A stretch of DNA of 64,000 bases from Hofstenia miamia. Taxonomy: Eukaryota; Xenacoelomorpha; Acoela. Shown here in pieces: positions 1-11,000 of this stretch (the first letter of the stretch is position 1; the number at the start of each line of letters is the position of its first letter). The notes beneath the pieces were generated by a model. That model was not told where the DNA came from. It ran no database searches and was given only the letters and a program-made list of their open reading frames with translations. The position numbers were made by a program, and so were the translations under genes. The DNA is taken from positions 380,529-444,528 of the forward strand of contig SCFE01000053.1 in assembly GCA_004352715.1 (NCBI GenBank), in the 5' to 3' direction.

Positions 1-267
1 TTATCGATATTTTGGAAAAGAAAATCGAACATTTCTAATCATTTAAATCAAAGAACAATTACATTTGGTAAAACTAAGTATAATAGAAAAGTAATGAAGA
101 ACGTATTCCTAAATTATTCAATATCACTATGGAACAAACTGGATTACAGCACAAGAAGTGAAAAAAATTTTACAATATTTAAGAAGAAGTTGAAAAACAT
201 GATTACACAACAAAATATCAATTATCTGACTAATTATAGAATAAGATGTGCAACTCAAGAACAATAA
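1..267 (+). pseudogene. 3' end of a non-LTR retrotransposon reverse-transcriptase ORF
   Basis: An open frame runs from base 1 to a TAA at 265-267 and gives about 88 residues. It has the layout seen at the C-terminal tail of CR1/L2/Jockey-type ORF2 proteins: a basic start, then a segment with SLWNKLDYSTRSEKNFTIF, then a lysine-rich helix (KKKLKNM). In those families this tail follows the RT domain and reads roughly W-N-x-L-P, a spacer, then F-K-x-x-L-K. The catalytic part lies outside the window, so the clade is not resolved. The frame is intact as far as it goes. The assignment rests on motif layout alone. Confidence 0.5.
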
Positions 268-642
268 GTAAAAATATTTTTTAAATTATATGTAATTTGC
301 AAACGTAACCAAGAAACTAACATTTACTGACATAACTAAGCTCATATGAAAAAAGTTGCATTATTTATGTTCTTAATAAGTTTGTAAACTTAATACATGT
401 ATATGTACATGAGAACTTAAATATATGTTGTTGTTGTTGTTAATAGAGGATTGAGTAATAATTCCTTCTTTACTAATAACACTTGAGAAAAAATACAATA
501 GAAGAGCACGTGTTAAAATTGATTTAATACATGCAATATATAATATTGAGAAGAGCCGCAAATAATTTGAAACTAAGTGTTTGGTTTTTAAAAAATATAT
601 AAGTTAATATAAACTTTTTGCTATTCTCATTATAAAGAAAGC
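268..642. other. AT-rich spacer, no gene seen
   Basis: AT-rich sequence between the non-LTR tail and the Polinton ATPase. It contains a short TTG/ACA-type simple repeat near 425-440. I see no coding, RNA or regulatory feature that I can support. Confidence 0.5.
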
Positions 643-1149
643 ATGCCCACGTTCAATGTTATTCCTTGGGGAAAACAGATGTTTTTAATTTCAGTGGTCC
701 ATCAAATTTGGGAAAAACAAGCTTACTTGGGAAATTAATTGATAAAGATTATTTTGATAGATATTCCAAAGCAATTGTTTTTTACCATCACTTCCAAAGT
801 CATAGTGATAATCACCTATTCAGTTTTTTCAAAGGGACATTACTCAAGTCTAATTCAGAAAAATGCTTCTGGAATATTTTTGTTTAATTCAGTGCGTGAT
901 AGAGAGCAGAATAAAATTTTAGGAACCCAGATGGGAAATATGCACGAATTGTTGGCTGCATATAAAAAGGCTGTTAGCAAACCATACTGTTATTTGTTTA
1001 TAAATTTTGCTCAGGACATTCCAAACGAATTATGTCTTTCAACAACCTTGAAGGTAGACACATTTTCTATGGAACTGACTCAAAAACACATTATTTACAA
1101 ATTCCTAATGGGATGCTCGAAAAAGTCTAAGATACAACTCGTAAGATGA
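643..1149 (+). pseudogene. Polinton/Maverick A32-like packaging ATPase, frameshifted and internally deleted
   Basis: In Polintons this FtsK/HerA-type ATPase is thought to package the element's DNA into capsids. The Walker A loop is visible as GPSNLGKTS, about 15 residues after the first methionine in the second frame. The C-terminal part continues in another frame (739-1149), with FNSVRDREQNKILGTQM and then KPYCYLFINFAQ, the arrangement of the family's sensor region. The stretch that should carry Walker B is missing or scrambled between about 800 and 890, and at least two frameshifts separate the ends (the ATG at 643 is out of frame with Walker A). It cannot encode a working enzyme. Downstream neighbours are other Polinton genes in the same orientation. 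The family is clear from the combination of both ends; the exact limits are uncertain. Confidence 0.7.
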
Positions 1150-1399
1150 TCAAATTTTAAATTTTGTATGGGGAATCGTTTTTAACATTCAACAGGGAAT
1201 TATCCCTCTTGGTGATGAAAAGACTACATTTCTAAAATACCGTCAGTATGCAGAGACTGCACTATTAAAACATTCAAAGTAAAAAAAATTACAATTCTGA
1301 GAACATCAAATGCACTATCATTTTTCAATTGTCTTTTACACATTATGATGAACTATATATAATATCTAAACACATTATAATCTCAAATCATTATATACA

Positions 1400-1807
1400 A
1401 TGTCCGCGGTTGAAATGGTGCTTATTTCTCTGGAAAATTACAATAGATTAACATCAGGTTGCTGTCAAGAACAACGCCTTGACAGTGATAGTATGCAGCT
1501 AAAATCGAGTAATTGTTATTCCACACAACAAGCCCTCTTCATTCAAGATGATATACAAGTAAAATGCAATGCTGTTCAAGCACTCACTCAACAACTACAA
1601 TGTCAACAGGATAACACAACTGGTGATGAATTAAAAAATTTTTTAAACAGTTCAAATACAAGTGCTCTCCTACACAATGATACAATTTATACAATTGCTG
1701 GCTCATTATCATTTACAGAATTCAAAAACGCCTTGCAAACACCAAACAAAAGACTAAACCAAAATGTGCGTGCAATTTTAAAAGGCATTCGCACAATCCC
1801 CGCCTAA
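1400..1807 (+). CDS. Unnamed Polinton ORF, 135 aa
   Basis: This is an uninterrupted 135-codon frame beginning MSAVEMVLISLENYNRL and ending at TAA 1805-1807. It lies between the ATPase and integrase remnants, where animal Polintons carry a conserved small protein with a similar opening (Met, a few residues, then a V-L-I run). It is rich in Gln and Asn, lacks a signal peptide or membrane helix, and has a hydrophilic middle. I cannot assign a function. Its intact frame is notable because all its neighbours are broken, although at this length chance survival is possible. Confidence 0.5.
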   Translation: MSAVEMVLISLENYNRLTSGCCQEQRLDSDSMQLKSSNCYSTQQALFIQDDIQVKCNAVQALTQQLQCQQDNTTGDELKNFLNSSNTSALLHNDTIYTIAGSLSFTEFKNALQTPNKRLNQNVRAILKGIRTIPA

Positions 1808-1875
1808 CTGGCTAAAAATAATTGCGTTTATGAGGCTATAAATAGAAAAGAACTTAGGTTTTGGAATTAATTGTA

Positions 1876-2828
1876 ATGGATAAACACTTGCACCAGTTGT
1901 ACACTTGGTTAAGAGCATCTGCTAGCTGTGGGGGTGCTTATGAGTTGTATTGCAAAGCTAAGTTGAAATTCCCAAAAATAAATGTACGAAATTTTCTTGC
2001 TACAAATGATACATACATTATACACAAGTCAGCTGTGTGAAAATTCCCACGTCAGTGTGTTATTGCATTTGGCATTGATGAAATATGAACTATGGATTTG
2101 GCAGTTGTTGAAAATCTAGCATCGTACAATAGAGGAATAAAGTACTTGCTTGTTTGTTATGATATTTTGTCAAAAAAATTTCGTGTACAACCATTGTATA
2201 ATAAAACTGCTAGTCATGTGTTGTCTGCTTTTAAAAAATTTGATAACTGACGTAATGTGAAAAAGATTTGGGTTGATAGGGAGACAGAATTTAAAGGAGA
2301 GTTTATTTCTGCAATAGAAATAATATAACAGTGTATAGCACAAATTCAAACATGAAAGCAGTGTGTGCGGAAAGAGCAATAAGGAGTTTGAAAGAAATTC
2401 TATTGAAGTATCTACACTTTAGTAGGGATTAGAAATATATAAATAAACTCCAACAAATTGTTGGTGTCTTAAATTCCAGAGTAAATCATACAATAGGCAT
2501 GTCTCCAAATTCTATAAGAAAAAAACATGTAGCATACTTTATTGGAAAACTAATGACCATTAGTAATAAGCATTACTGACCAGCATTGTTTCTCCTTGGC
2601 GATCTGGTAAGAATTTCAAAATCCGATTACACATTTCAAAAAGGCTACTCACCACAATTTCAAATGGAGATTTTTAAAATAAACAAAGTGTTTCCCACAA
2701 CAATCCCCATTACATATGAATTAAAGTCAAATAGTAGTGACGCTGATGGTGAAAAAATTAAAGGAAAATTCTACAGACAGGAATTGACTAGAGTAATTAG
2801 GAAGCTTGCATGGACAAGAATAGAATAA
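1876..2828 (+). pseudogene. Polinton retroviral-type integrase (rve, DDE)
   Basis: The reading starts at ATG 1876 and can be followed to TAA 2826-2828 with one frameshift near 2315-2325 and several in-frame stops. Visible parts, in order, are an N-terminal helical region, the first catalytic Asp in TMDLAVVEN, the second in IWVDRETEFKGEF, and the Glu in AERAIRSLKE. The C-terminal SH3/chromo-like segment (2586-2828) contains YSPQFQMEIFKI and KGKFYRQEL, characteristic of Maverick integrases. In-frame stops occur near 2038, 2085, 2248, 2430 and 2578. The family reaction is integration of the linear element into host DNA. This copy is dead, though all three acidic residues are still readable. Confidence 0.85.
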
Positions 2829-2867
2829 TATAAATAACCTATACGTGTCATTGTCCAATCATTAAGT

Positions 2868-3026
2868 ATGGAGTGATATTATAGTAAACAGGTGAGTGGT
2901 AGAAACCCTACAGCAATAACTCGTCAAAAAGGCTTTGGAGTAATTACCACACTTGGGCGCATTGCCATACCACTAGCCAAGGTATCACCTTGCACTAGCA
3001 TTGAAAATGATTCCACCATTGAATAA
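2868..3026 (+). pseudogene. Small hydrophobic Polinton protein
   Basis: A frame of about 50 codons starts at ATG 2868, has a TGA as its third codon and ends at TAA 3024-3026. It reads through a YYSKQ motif, then GRNPTA and GFGVITTLGRIAIPLAK. Animal Polintons carry a short protein of this plan (YY..Q near the start, a Gly-rich stretch, then a hydrophobic segment ending in P-L) just after integrase and before the major capsid gene, which is where this lies. The hydrophobic segment could be membrane-active or capsid-associated, by loose analogy with small adenoviral core proteins, but that is inference. The early stop means the frame is not intact. Confidence 0.5.
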
Positions 3027-3194
3027 CAAAAACAAAACGCGGAATTAAACAATTTACAGTTTCCAGTTCAAAAAAATGTAAACCTAGTCCACACATAGTA
3101 AAAAAGAAACCTGTCATAAAGAAAACTGACATTTTTAAGTATTTGGTATAAATAGCTGTACACATTGACAATTGATATTAGTTTGATACCTGTC

Positions 3195-3525
3195 ATGACC
3201 ACGTTCACTCATTCTTGTTTGGATATTTTTGAACGTGATAGGGTGTTGGTAAACTTTAATGGAGGTAGTACACATGAATATTTCCCAACTTCTGGTTTTA
3301 ATGGACCTCTTGTTGAATTTAATTTCTGATTTGAGCAAAATGAGTAAATTGATTTGCAAAGTATACATCTTGGTTTATCAGTGAAAATTGTATGCAAAAG
3401 TGATGGTAGGAACCTAGTTTGGGATGACGCAGATGATACAAAACAAGATCAAGTGTGTTTAACAAATAACGCCTTACACTAATTGCTTAGTGATTATAGT
3501 TTATACACAAATGGTGTTTTACTTT
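3195..3525 (+). pseudogene. Polinton major capsid protein, N-terminal fragment
   Basis: The frame begins at ATG 3195 (MTTFTHSCLDIF) and runs through a region with EYFPTSGFNGPLVEF, then IDLQSIHLGLSVKI and an NNALH motif. This is the opening of the double-jelly-roll major capsid protein of animal Polintons: L-D-L-F, a conserved E-F, then a D-L-x-x-x-x-L strand and a dG motif. Internal stops occur near 3330, 3348 and 3480. Similarity ends abruptly at about 3522, where the minisatellite end of the long inverted-repeat element begins, so the gene is truncated by insertion. The remainder is not found on the far side, where a 1-kb gap starts at 9873. Confidence 0.65.
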
Positions 3526-5560
3526 CCCACATTAACTTACTTTACATGTATTACTTTCACACATTAACTTACTTTACATGTATTAATTTCCCACATTTAC
3601 ATACTTGTTTAAAAAGTGGAATCAAAAAATATTTCCAAGTTAAAATAATTTACATACTTGTTTTAAAAAATGGAATCGAAAAAATTTTTCCAAGTAAAAA
3701 TATATAAAATACATGCTTCCACACATGCATACTCTCGCCATACAGAGAAAACGAACATTTATAAAAAATAAATTTATTTACAAACAAAATATAAAATGCA
3801 CTAATATATGATAAAGTTCATATAGCAAATTTCATCTACAGTTGAATGATAATATTCGTCACAACTTCATTGTTGGATGAGAATGGTGGAGAAAGCATCC
3901 ACAGAATACTGCATGATAGACGTTCTTCTAATAATGTTAGTTGATGATGCTAAAACATTCAATTAGTACAATAAAAACAAAACAGTTTTAATCTTTACAT
4001 ACACAACAAATATAATATATTATATGTAAACAATTGTAACAATAAAAAACAATATGTACTATTATAATGTAAAAGNAAAAGAATGCTTACCAAATAATTT
4101 TGTAGTTTTATCACAGCATTGTTCTGCAAGTGTATTGACACATGATGATTTCCACAGATAGTGTCTAAATTATACAAGTCATTATTTAAAATGAGATAAC
4201 ATTCACAATCAAAAACAAGACAATTAATAATTAATAAAGAAACGAAATTTTATTTACAAAGAATCATTCATACAAACTGTCATCACAGCATATTTACAAA
4301 ACAGTGTTAGTCCATCTAAAATAAACATTACTGTCTTTATTGAAATGTGTATGAAAGTATACTTTCCAAGTGTAATGAATGATCTAAATTGATAACGTAA
4401 AATTTTAAACAAAGGACATATATACCCAGCTGTGTATAATCATTTTTTCACAATATTGNNNNNNNNNNNNNNNNNNNNNNNNNNNNNNNNNNNNNNNNNN
4501 NNNNNNNNNNNNNNNNNNNNNNNNNNNNNNNNNNNNNNNNNNNNNNNNNNNNNNNNNNNNNNNNNNNNNNNNNNNNNNNNNNNNNNNNNNNNNNNNNNNN
4601 NNNNNNNNNNNNNNNNNNNNNNNNNNNNNNNNNNNNNNNNNNNNNNNNNNNNNNNNNNNNNNNNNNNNNNNNNNNNNNNNNNNNNNNNNNNNNNNNNNNN
4701 NNNNNNNNNNNNNNNNNNNNNNNNNNNNNNNNNNNNNNNNNNNNNNNNNNNNNNNNNNNNNNNNNNNNNNNNNNNNNNNNNNNNNNNNNNNNNNNNNNNN
4801 NNNNNNNNNNNNNNNNNNNNNNNNNNNNNNNNNNNNNNNNNNNNNNNNNNNNNNNNNNNNNNNNNNNNNNNNNNNNNNNNNNNNNNNNNNNNNNNNNNNN
4901 NNNNNNNNNNNNNNNNNNNNNNNNNNNNNNNNNNNNNNNNNNNNNNNNNNNNNNNNNNNNNNNNNNNNNNNNNNNNNNNNNNNNNNNNNGTCATTTCAAA
5001 ATTGCGTAATGTGATAGTCTATCTTGAGATTAAGTTGAACTGTTTTTCATGCATAGTGTACAAATGAAACAAATATTCAAGTAGATTGCTGTATGAGACA
5101 GGGTAATAAATCAAACCAACGCGCAGTGTATTCATGTGATTACAGAGTGCACTGTATTATTGTGATTACAGAGACAGCAAAACTAAACGCATTGTTATTC
5201 AAACATACAAAATAACTTCATTACCATTATTGTGCAAACTTGAAGGAATACGGAGGCTTTTCAAACATTGAAATATAAAATGTATAAACAGTCAAATCTT
5301 AAATAATTCGTTAATAAAACAAATTAATTACTTATACTACCATTATTGTGATGACTTGAACAACTTGGAGGCTTTTTTTCAATCATTGATTAGAGGCATA
5401 TAGCAGACTTTTAATCTAGACAAATATTTATTGCAATATATAGATTAATTATCATACTTTAGCATGAGGCGAAACAAACAGCAGAGGCTTTTCAAACATC
5501 AAAATATACAATGCATAAACAGTCAAATCTTAAATAAATCGTTAATAAAACAAATTAATT
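3522..5560 (+). repeat. Left inverted arm
   Basis: This is the left arm of the foldback-like element. It starts with CTTTCCCACATTAACTTAC-type units (about 3524-3600), followed by two copies of a roughly 54-bp unit containing GTGGAATC(A/G)AAAAAAT. It then continues into unique-looking sequence that pairs base by base with the right arm. A 531-bp gap (4459-4989) interrupts it, and there is an isolated ambiguous base at 4076. Confidence 0.65.
4459..4989. other. Assembly gap (N run)
   Basis: 531 undetermined bases inside the left arm. By comparison with the right arm (about 8345-8470), only some 125 bp of paired sequence is expected here, so the gap length may be an estimate or this arm may carry an insertion. 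Confidence 0.95.
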
Positions 5561-6120
5561 ACTTATACTACCATTGTAATGCAAAGTTGAATGAATACGG
5601 AGGCTTTTCAAACATTAAAATGTAAAGTGTGTAAAGAGTTGAATCTAAAATAAATCGTTAATAAAATAAATAAATAACTTCATTACCATTATTGTGAGGA
5701 CTTTAATGAATGTGGAGGCTTTTCAAACATCAATATACATTTGCTGTGGTGTACTTAAACTTGGAGACATTTTCAATCAATGGAATGATAGCAAACAAAG
5801 CTAAACATTTTTTTATTAATTTATCAAATGAATAAAGCATACATACATATGTTGCAGTGGACTTAAACATAGATGCATTTTTCAACGATAAACACGAGTT
5901 TATGAATGACAGCAGCCAGAGCTAAATATTTTTAATAATAAATTATGCATTAAAACACACATACGTTTTCTTGTAGTGGAATTTTCGCATGGAGACATAT
6001 TTTTTTTCTTTCAACAAAATGATGGTAGATAAACAGAGCTAAAAAATTTATTAATGGATTTATACATTCAAAATATACATATGCCTTGTAGTGGTGGACT
6101 TTTGTGTAAATTTATAGATA
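5216..6120 (+). repeat. Degenerate tandem repeats in the foldback-like element
   Basis: A module containing ACCATTATTGTG, then GGAGGCTTTTCAAACAT, then AATCGTTAATAAAA recurs about every 110-150 bp between 5216 and 5740 (for example GGAGGCTTTT at about 5250, 5370, 5600 and 5715). A second, weaker series built around GTGGACTTAAACATGGAGACAT follows at about 100-bp spacing up to roughly 6100. Part of the first series is also present in the right arm. Confidence 0.6.
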
Positions 6121-6546
6121 ATTGGAGGGAAGCACACATTGTGTGGAAAGATGAAAAATATTTACAACAACAATAACATCTAAGCAAGTAAAACATTATT
6201 AAAAATAAATTGACCAATTCAATTACCATATACAAATATTCAAATTGACTATGGAGGCAGAGCAGGATAGCAGAGGCAATATTCATTATCATGTGTCTAA
6301 GCAATAATTATTAAAACACACACAAAATAATTTTCACATACCCAAATGAGGTCTTTTGCTGCTGCTTGTAGATGGTTCATTTATAGAGGCATCTTCTTGT
6401 TTAGGGCGTTTAATTGGTGATTGAGGAATATCTAATGGAAAATTAGTAAAAATACATGTAAATGTAATCTATACCTTTATTACCATATGGCAAACTTTGG
6501 TAATGATCCACCAGATATCTCTTGTCATCATAAGGCATTAATGCTA
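6121..6546. other. Internal AT-rich segment, no gene seen
   Basis: Unpaired central sequence of the foldback-like element before the 1-kb gap. There is no convincing open frame. A stretch near 6355-6430 is somewhat more GC-rich and might be an old exon, but I cannot identify it. Confidence 0.4.
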
Positions 6547-7546
6547 NNNNNNNNNNNNNNNNNNNNNNNNNNNNNNNNNNNNNNNNNNNNNNNNNNNNNN
6601 NNNNNNNNNNNNNNNNNNNNNNNNNNNNNNNNNNNNNNNNNNNNNNNNNNNNNNNNNNNNNNNNNNNNNNNNNNNNNNNNNNNNNNNNNNNNNNNNNNNN
6701 NNNNNNNNNNNNNNNNNNNNNNNNNNNNNNNNNNNNNNNNNNNNNNNNNNNNNNNNNNNNNNNNNNNNNNNNNNNNNNNNNNNNNNNNNNNNNNNNNNNN
6801 NNNNNNNNNNNNNNNNNNNNNNNNNNNNNNNNNNNNNNNNNNNNNNNNNNNNNNNNNNNNNNNNNNNNNNNNNNNNNNNNNNNNNNNNNNNNNNNNNNNN
6901 NNNNNNNNNNNNNNNNNNNNNNNNNNNNNNNNNNNNNNNNNNNNNNNNNNNNNNNNNNNNNNNNNNNNNNNNNNNNNNNNNNNNNNNNNNNNNNNNNNNN
7001 NNNNNNNNNNNNNNNNNNNNNNNNNNNNNNNNNNNNNNNNNNNNNNNNNNNNNNNNNNNNNNNNNNNNNNNNNNNNNNNNNNNNNNNNNNNNNNNNNNNN
7101 NNNNNNNNNNNNNNNNNNNNNNNNNNNNNNNNNNNNNNNNNNNNNNNNNNNNNNNNNNNNNNNNNNNNNNNNNNNNNNNNNNNNNNNNNNNNNNNNNNNN
7201 NNNNNNNNNNNNNNNNNNNNNNNNNNNNNNNNNNNNNNNNNNNNNNNNNNNNNNNNNNNNNNNNNNNNNNNNNNNNNNNNNNNNNNNNNNNNNNNNNNNN
7301 NNNNNNNNNNNNNNNNNNNNNNNNNNNNNNNNNNNNNNNNNNNNNNNNNNNNNNNNNNNNNNNNNNNNNNNNNNNNNNNNNNNNNNNNNNNNNNNNNNNN
7401 NNNNNNNNNNNNNNNNNNNNNNNNNNNNNNNNNNNNNNNNNNNNNNNNNNNNNNNNNNNNNNNNNNNNNNNNNNNNNNNNNNNNNNNNNNNNNNNNNNNN
7501 NNNNNNNNNNNNNNNNNNNNNNNNNNNNNNNNNNNNNNNNNNNNNN
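6547..7546. other. Assembly gap (N run, exactly 1000)
   Basis: 1000 undetermined bases, a round number that suggests an estimated or default length. Any transposase of the element would have to lie here. Confidence 0.95.
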
Positions 7547-9199
7547 TTTGTTTACAACTTAACAATATTTTCTCTGCTTAGATGTTATTTCACCATTTCC
7601 CCACATTATAAAGAAGCAAACATTGCGCCCACAAAAGAAAACCTCTGCTGTTTGGTTCGCCTCATGCTAAAGTATGATAATTAATCTATATATCGCAATT
7701 AATAATTTGTTTAGATTAAAAGTCTGCAATTTACCTCTAATCAATGATTGAAAAAAAACCTCTAAGTTGTTCAAGTCATCAAAATAATGGTAATGAAATT
7801 ATTTTGTAACATTTATTAACGAATTATTTATGATTTGACTGTTTATACATTTTATATTTCAATGTTTGAAAAGATTCCGTATTCCTTCAAGTTCGCACAA
7901 TAATGGTAATGAAATTATTTCGTATGTTTGAATAACAATGTGTTTAGTTTTGCTGTCTCTGTAATCACAATAATACACTGCACTCTGTAATCACATCAAT
8001 ACACTGCACNNNNNNNNNNNNNNNNNNNNNTTTATTAACGAATTATTTAAGATTTGACTGTTTATACATTTTATATTTCAATGTTTGAAAAGATTCCGTA
8101 TTCCTTCAAGTTTGCACAATAATAGTAATGAAATTATTTCGTATGTTTGAATAACAATGCGTTTAGTTTTGTTGTCTCTGTAATCACAATAATACACTGC
8201 ACTCTGTAATCACATCAATACACTTCGCGTTGGTTTGATTTATTACCCTGTCTCATGCAGCAATCTACTTGAAGATTTGTTTTATTTGTACACTATGCAT
8301 GAAAAACAGTTCAATGTAATCTCAAGATAGATTATCACATTACACAATTTTGAAATGATAAATTTAATCTCTGTTTGTTATGTAAAAAAAATAATTGTTT
8401 TATTTGCCGTTTTATCATGTCTTTAGGCTCTGCAAATTCAAATGAATTAAAACTGAAAGACAATATTGTGAAAAAATGATTATACACAGCTGGGTATATA
8501 TGTCTTTAGTTTAAAATTTTACGTTATCAATTTAGATCATTCATTACACTTGGAAAGTATACTTTCGTACACATTTCAATAAAGACAGTAATGTTTATTT
8601 TAGATGGACTAACACTGTTTTGTAAATATGCTGTGATGACAGTTTGTATGAATGATTCTTTGTAAATAAAATTTCGTTTCTTTATTAATTATTAATTGTC
8701 ATTTTTTTTAATTGTTAACGTTATCGCATTTCAAATAATGACTTGTATAATTTAGACACTATCTGCGGAAATCATCATGTGCCAATACACTTGCAGAACA
8801 ATGCTGTGATAAAACTACAAAATTATTTGGTAAGCATTCTTTTACATTATAATAGTACATGTTGTTTTTCATTGTTATGATTGTTTACATATAATATATT
8901 ATATTTGTTGTGTGTGTGTGTAAAGATTAAAACTCTTTGTCATTATTTTAATTTCTGTTTTTTATTGTACTAATTGAATGTTTTAGCGTTGTCAACTAAC
9001 AGTATTCTATGGATGTTTTCTCCACCATTTACATCCAACAATGAAGTCGTGACGAATATTATCATTCAACTATAGATGAAATTCACTATGTGAACTTAAT
9101 CATTTATTAGTGCATTTTATATTTTGTTTGTAAATAAATTTATTTTTATAAATGTTCGTTTTCTCTGTATGGTGAGAGTATGCGTCTGTGGAAGTATGT

Positions 9200-9600
9200 A
9201 TTTTTAACTTGCAAATATTTTTCGATTCCACTTTTTAAAACAACCATGTAAATTATTTTTACTTGCAAATATTTTTCGATTCCACTTTTTAAAACAACCA
9301 TGTAAATNNNNNNNNNNNNNNNNNNNNNNNNNNNNNNNNNNNNNNNNNNNNNNNNNNNNNNNNNNNNNNNNNNNNNNNNNNNNNNNNNNNNNNNNNNNNN
9401 NNNNNNNNNNNNNNNNNNNNNNNNTGCATTTGTGGAAGCAATTATTTTTACTTGGAAACATTTTTTCGATTCCATTTTTTAAAACAAGTATGTAAATTAT
9501 TTTTACTTGCAAATATTTTTCGATTCCACTTTTTAAAACAACCATGTAAATTATTTTTACTTGCAAATATTTTTCGATTCCACTTTTTAAACAGGTATGT
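9200..9600. repeat. About 54-bp tandem repeat
   Basis: At least five copies of a unit of roughly 54 bp with core ACTTGCAAATATTTTTCGAT, TCCACTTTTTAAAACA and CATGTAAATTA are visible, at about 9207, 9259, 9446, 9500 and 9553, with a 117-bp gap in the middle. The same unit in reverse complement occurs about twice in the left arm. Confidence 0.75.
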
Positions 9601-9845
9601 AAATGTGGGAAATTAATACATGTAAGGTAATGTAATACATGTAATTATGTGGGAAAGTAAAACTAAAAAATGTATGTTAATGTGGGAAATTAAAAAATGT
9701 AGGTTAATGTGGGAAAGTAAAACTAAAAAAAAAATGTAAGGTAATGAGGGAAATTAAAAAATGTAAGTTAATGTGGGAAATTAAAAAAATGTAAGTTAAT
9801 GTGGGAAAGTAAAAAAATGTAATTATGTGGGGAAGTAAAAAGTAA
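9600..9845. repeat. About 27-bp minisatellite at the outer end of the right arm
   Basis: Roughly eight to nine imperfect units of the form AATGTGGGAAAGTAAAA(AAA)TGTAAGTT, alternating GGGAAAGTAAAA and GGGAAATTAAAA variants. The left end of the element has fewer copies of the same unit in reverse complement. Confidence 0.75.
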
Positions 9846-9872
9846 AAAAATGCAAACTAAATTAGGTCACAT

Positions 9873-10872
9873 NNNNNNNNNNNNNNNNNNNNNNNNNNNN
9901 NNNNNNNNNNNNNNNNNNNNNNNNNNNNNNNNNNNNNNNNNNNNNNNNNNNNNNNNNNNNNNNNNNNNNNNNNNNNNNNNNNNNNNNNNNNNNNNNNNNN
10001 NNNNNNNNNNNNNNNNNNNNNNNNNNNNNNNNNNNNNNNNNNNNNNNNNNNNNNNNNNNNNNNNNNNNNNNNNNNNNNNNNNNNNNNNNNNNNNNNNNNN
10101 NNNNNNNNNNNNNNNNNNNNNNNNNNNNNNNNNNNNNNNNNNNNNNNNNNNNNNNNNNNNNNNNNNNNNNNNNNNNNNNNNNNNNNNNNNNNNNNNNNNN
10201 NNNNNNNNNNNNNNNNNNNNNNNNNNNNNNNNNNNNNNNNNNNNNNNNNNNNNNNNNNNNNNNNNNNNNNNNNNNNNNNNNNNNNNNNNNNNNNNNNNNN
10301 NNNNNNNNNNNNNNNNNNNNNNNNNNNNNNNNNNNNNNNNNNNNNNNNNNNNNNNNNNNNNNNNNNNNNNNNNNNNNNNNNNNNNNNNNNNNNNNNNNNN
10401 NNNNNNNNNNNNNNNNNNNNNNNNNNNNNNNNNNNNNNNNNNNNNNNNNNNNNNNNNNNNNNNNNNNNNNNNNNNNNNNNNNNNNNNNNNNNNNNNNNNN
10501 NNNNNNNNNNNNNNNNNNNNNNNNNNNNNNNNNNNNNNNNNNNNNNNNNNNNNNNNNNNNNNNNNNNNNNNNNNNNNNNNNNNNNNNNNNNNNNNNNNNN
10601 NNNNNNNNNNNNNNNNNNNNNNNNNNNNNNNNNNNNNNNNNNNNNNNNNNNNNNNNNNNNNNNNNNNNNNNNNNNNNNNNNNNNNNNNNNNNNNNNNNNN
10701 NNNNNNNNNNNNNNNNNNNNNNNNNNNNNNNNNNNNNNNNNNNNNNNNNNNNNNNNNNNNNNNNNNNNNNNNNNNNNNNNNNNNNNNNNNNNNNNNNNNN
10801 NNNNNNNNNNNNNNNNNNNNNNNNNNNNNNNNNNNNNNNNNNNNNNNNNNNNNNNNNNNNNNNNNNNNNNNN
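9873..10872. other. Assembly gap (N run, exactly 1000)
   Basis: 1000 undetermined bases between the foldback-like element and the minus-strand Polinton genes. Linkage across it depends on scaffolding. Confidence 0.95.
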
Positions 10873-11000
10873 AATGTTTTGCTAGTAAAATAAAAAAATG
10901 AAAAATCAATTTATTATGCACTATTCACAAATTACATCAATGCAAAAGCATTATTTCCAATTGACAATGCCACTAGCTTTTTTCCGTTTTTGTTCAAATA

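Larger units (their letters stand above)
3522..9845. mobile_element. Foldback-like element with very long terminal inverted repeats
   Basis: Two arms are reverse complements of each other: roughly 3522-5560 on the left and 7620-9845 on the right. For example 3830-3890 pairs with 9020-9095, and 5000-5300 pairs with 7860-8340. Both outer ends consist of a short minisatellite built on GTGGGAAAGTAAAA-type units, followed inward by a unit of about 54 bp. The centre (5560-7620) is mostly a 1-kb gap plus degenerate repeats. No transposase is visible. It sits in the Polinton major capsid gene. Foldback-type elements have this architecture, but the superfamily is not identifiable and a target-site duplication could not be defined. 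Confidence 0.6.
7620..9845 (-). repeat. Right inverted arm
   Basis: Reverse complement of the left arm, from the GCGAACCAAACAGCAGAGG-type motif near 7640 outwards to the minisatellite end. A gap at 8010-8030 is flanked by about 200 bp of the same sequence on both sides (7811-8009 and 8031-8228), which looks like overlapping contig ends. A second gap is at 9308-9424. Confidence 0.65.

Noticed and set aside
4432-5067. Long open frames across N runs (also at 6487-7581, 9850-10921, 13654-14590 and 15767-16879)
   Set aside because: The openness is produced by undetermined bases; the few real residues at the edges show nothing.
9200-9845. CRISPR-like array
   Set aside because: Units are contiguous tandem repeats without unique spacers, in an animal genome.
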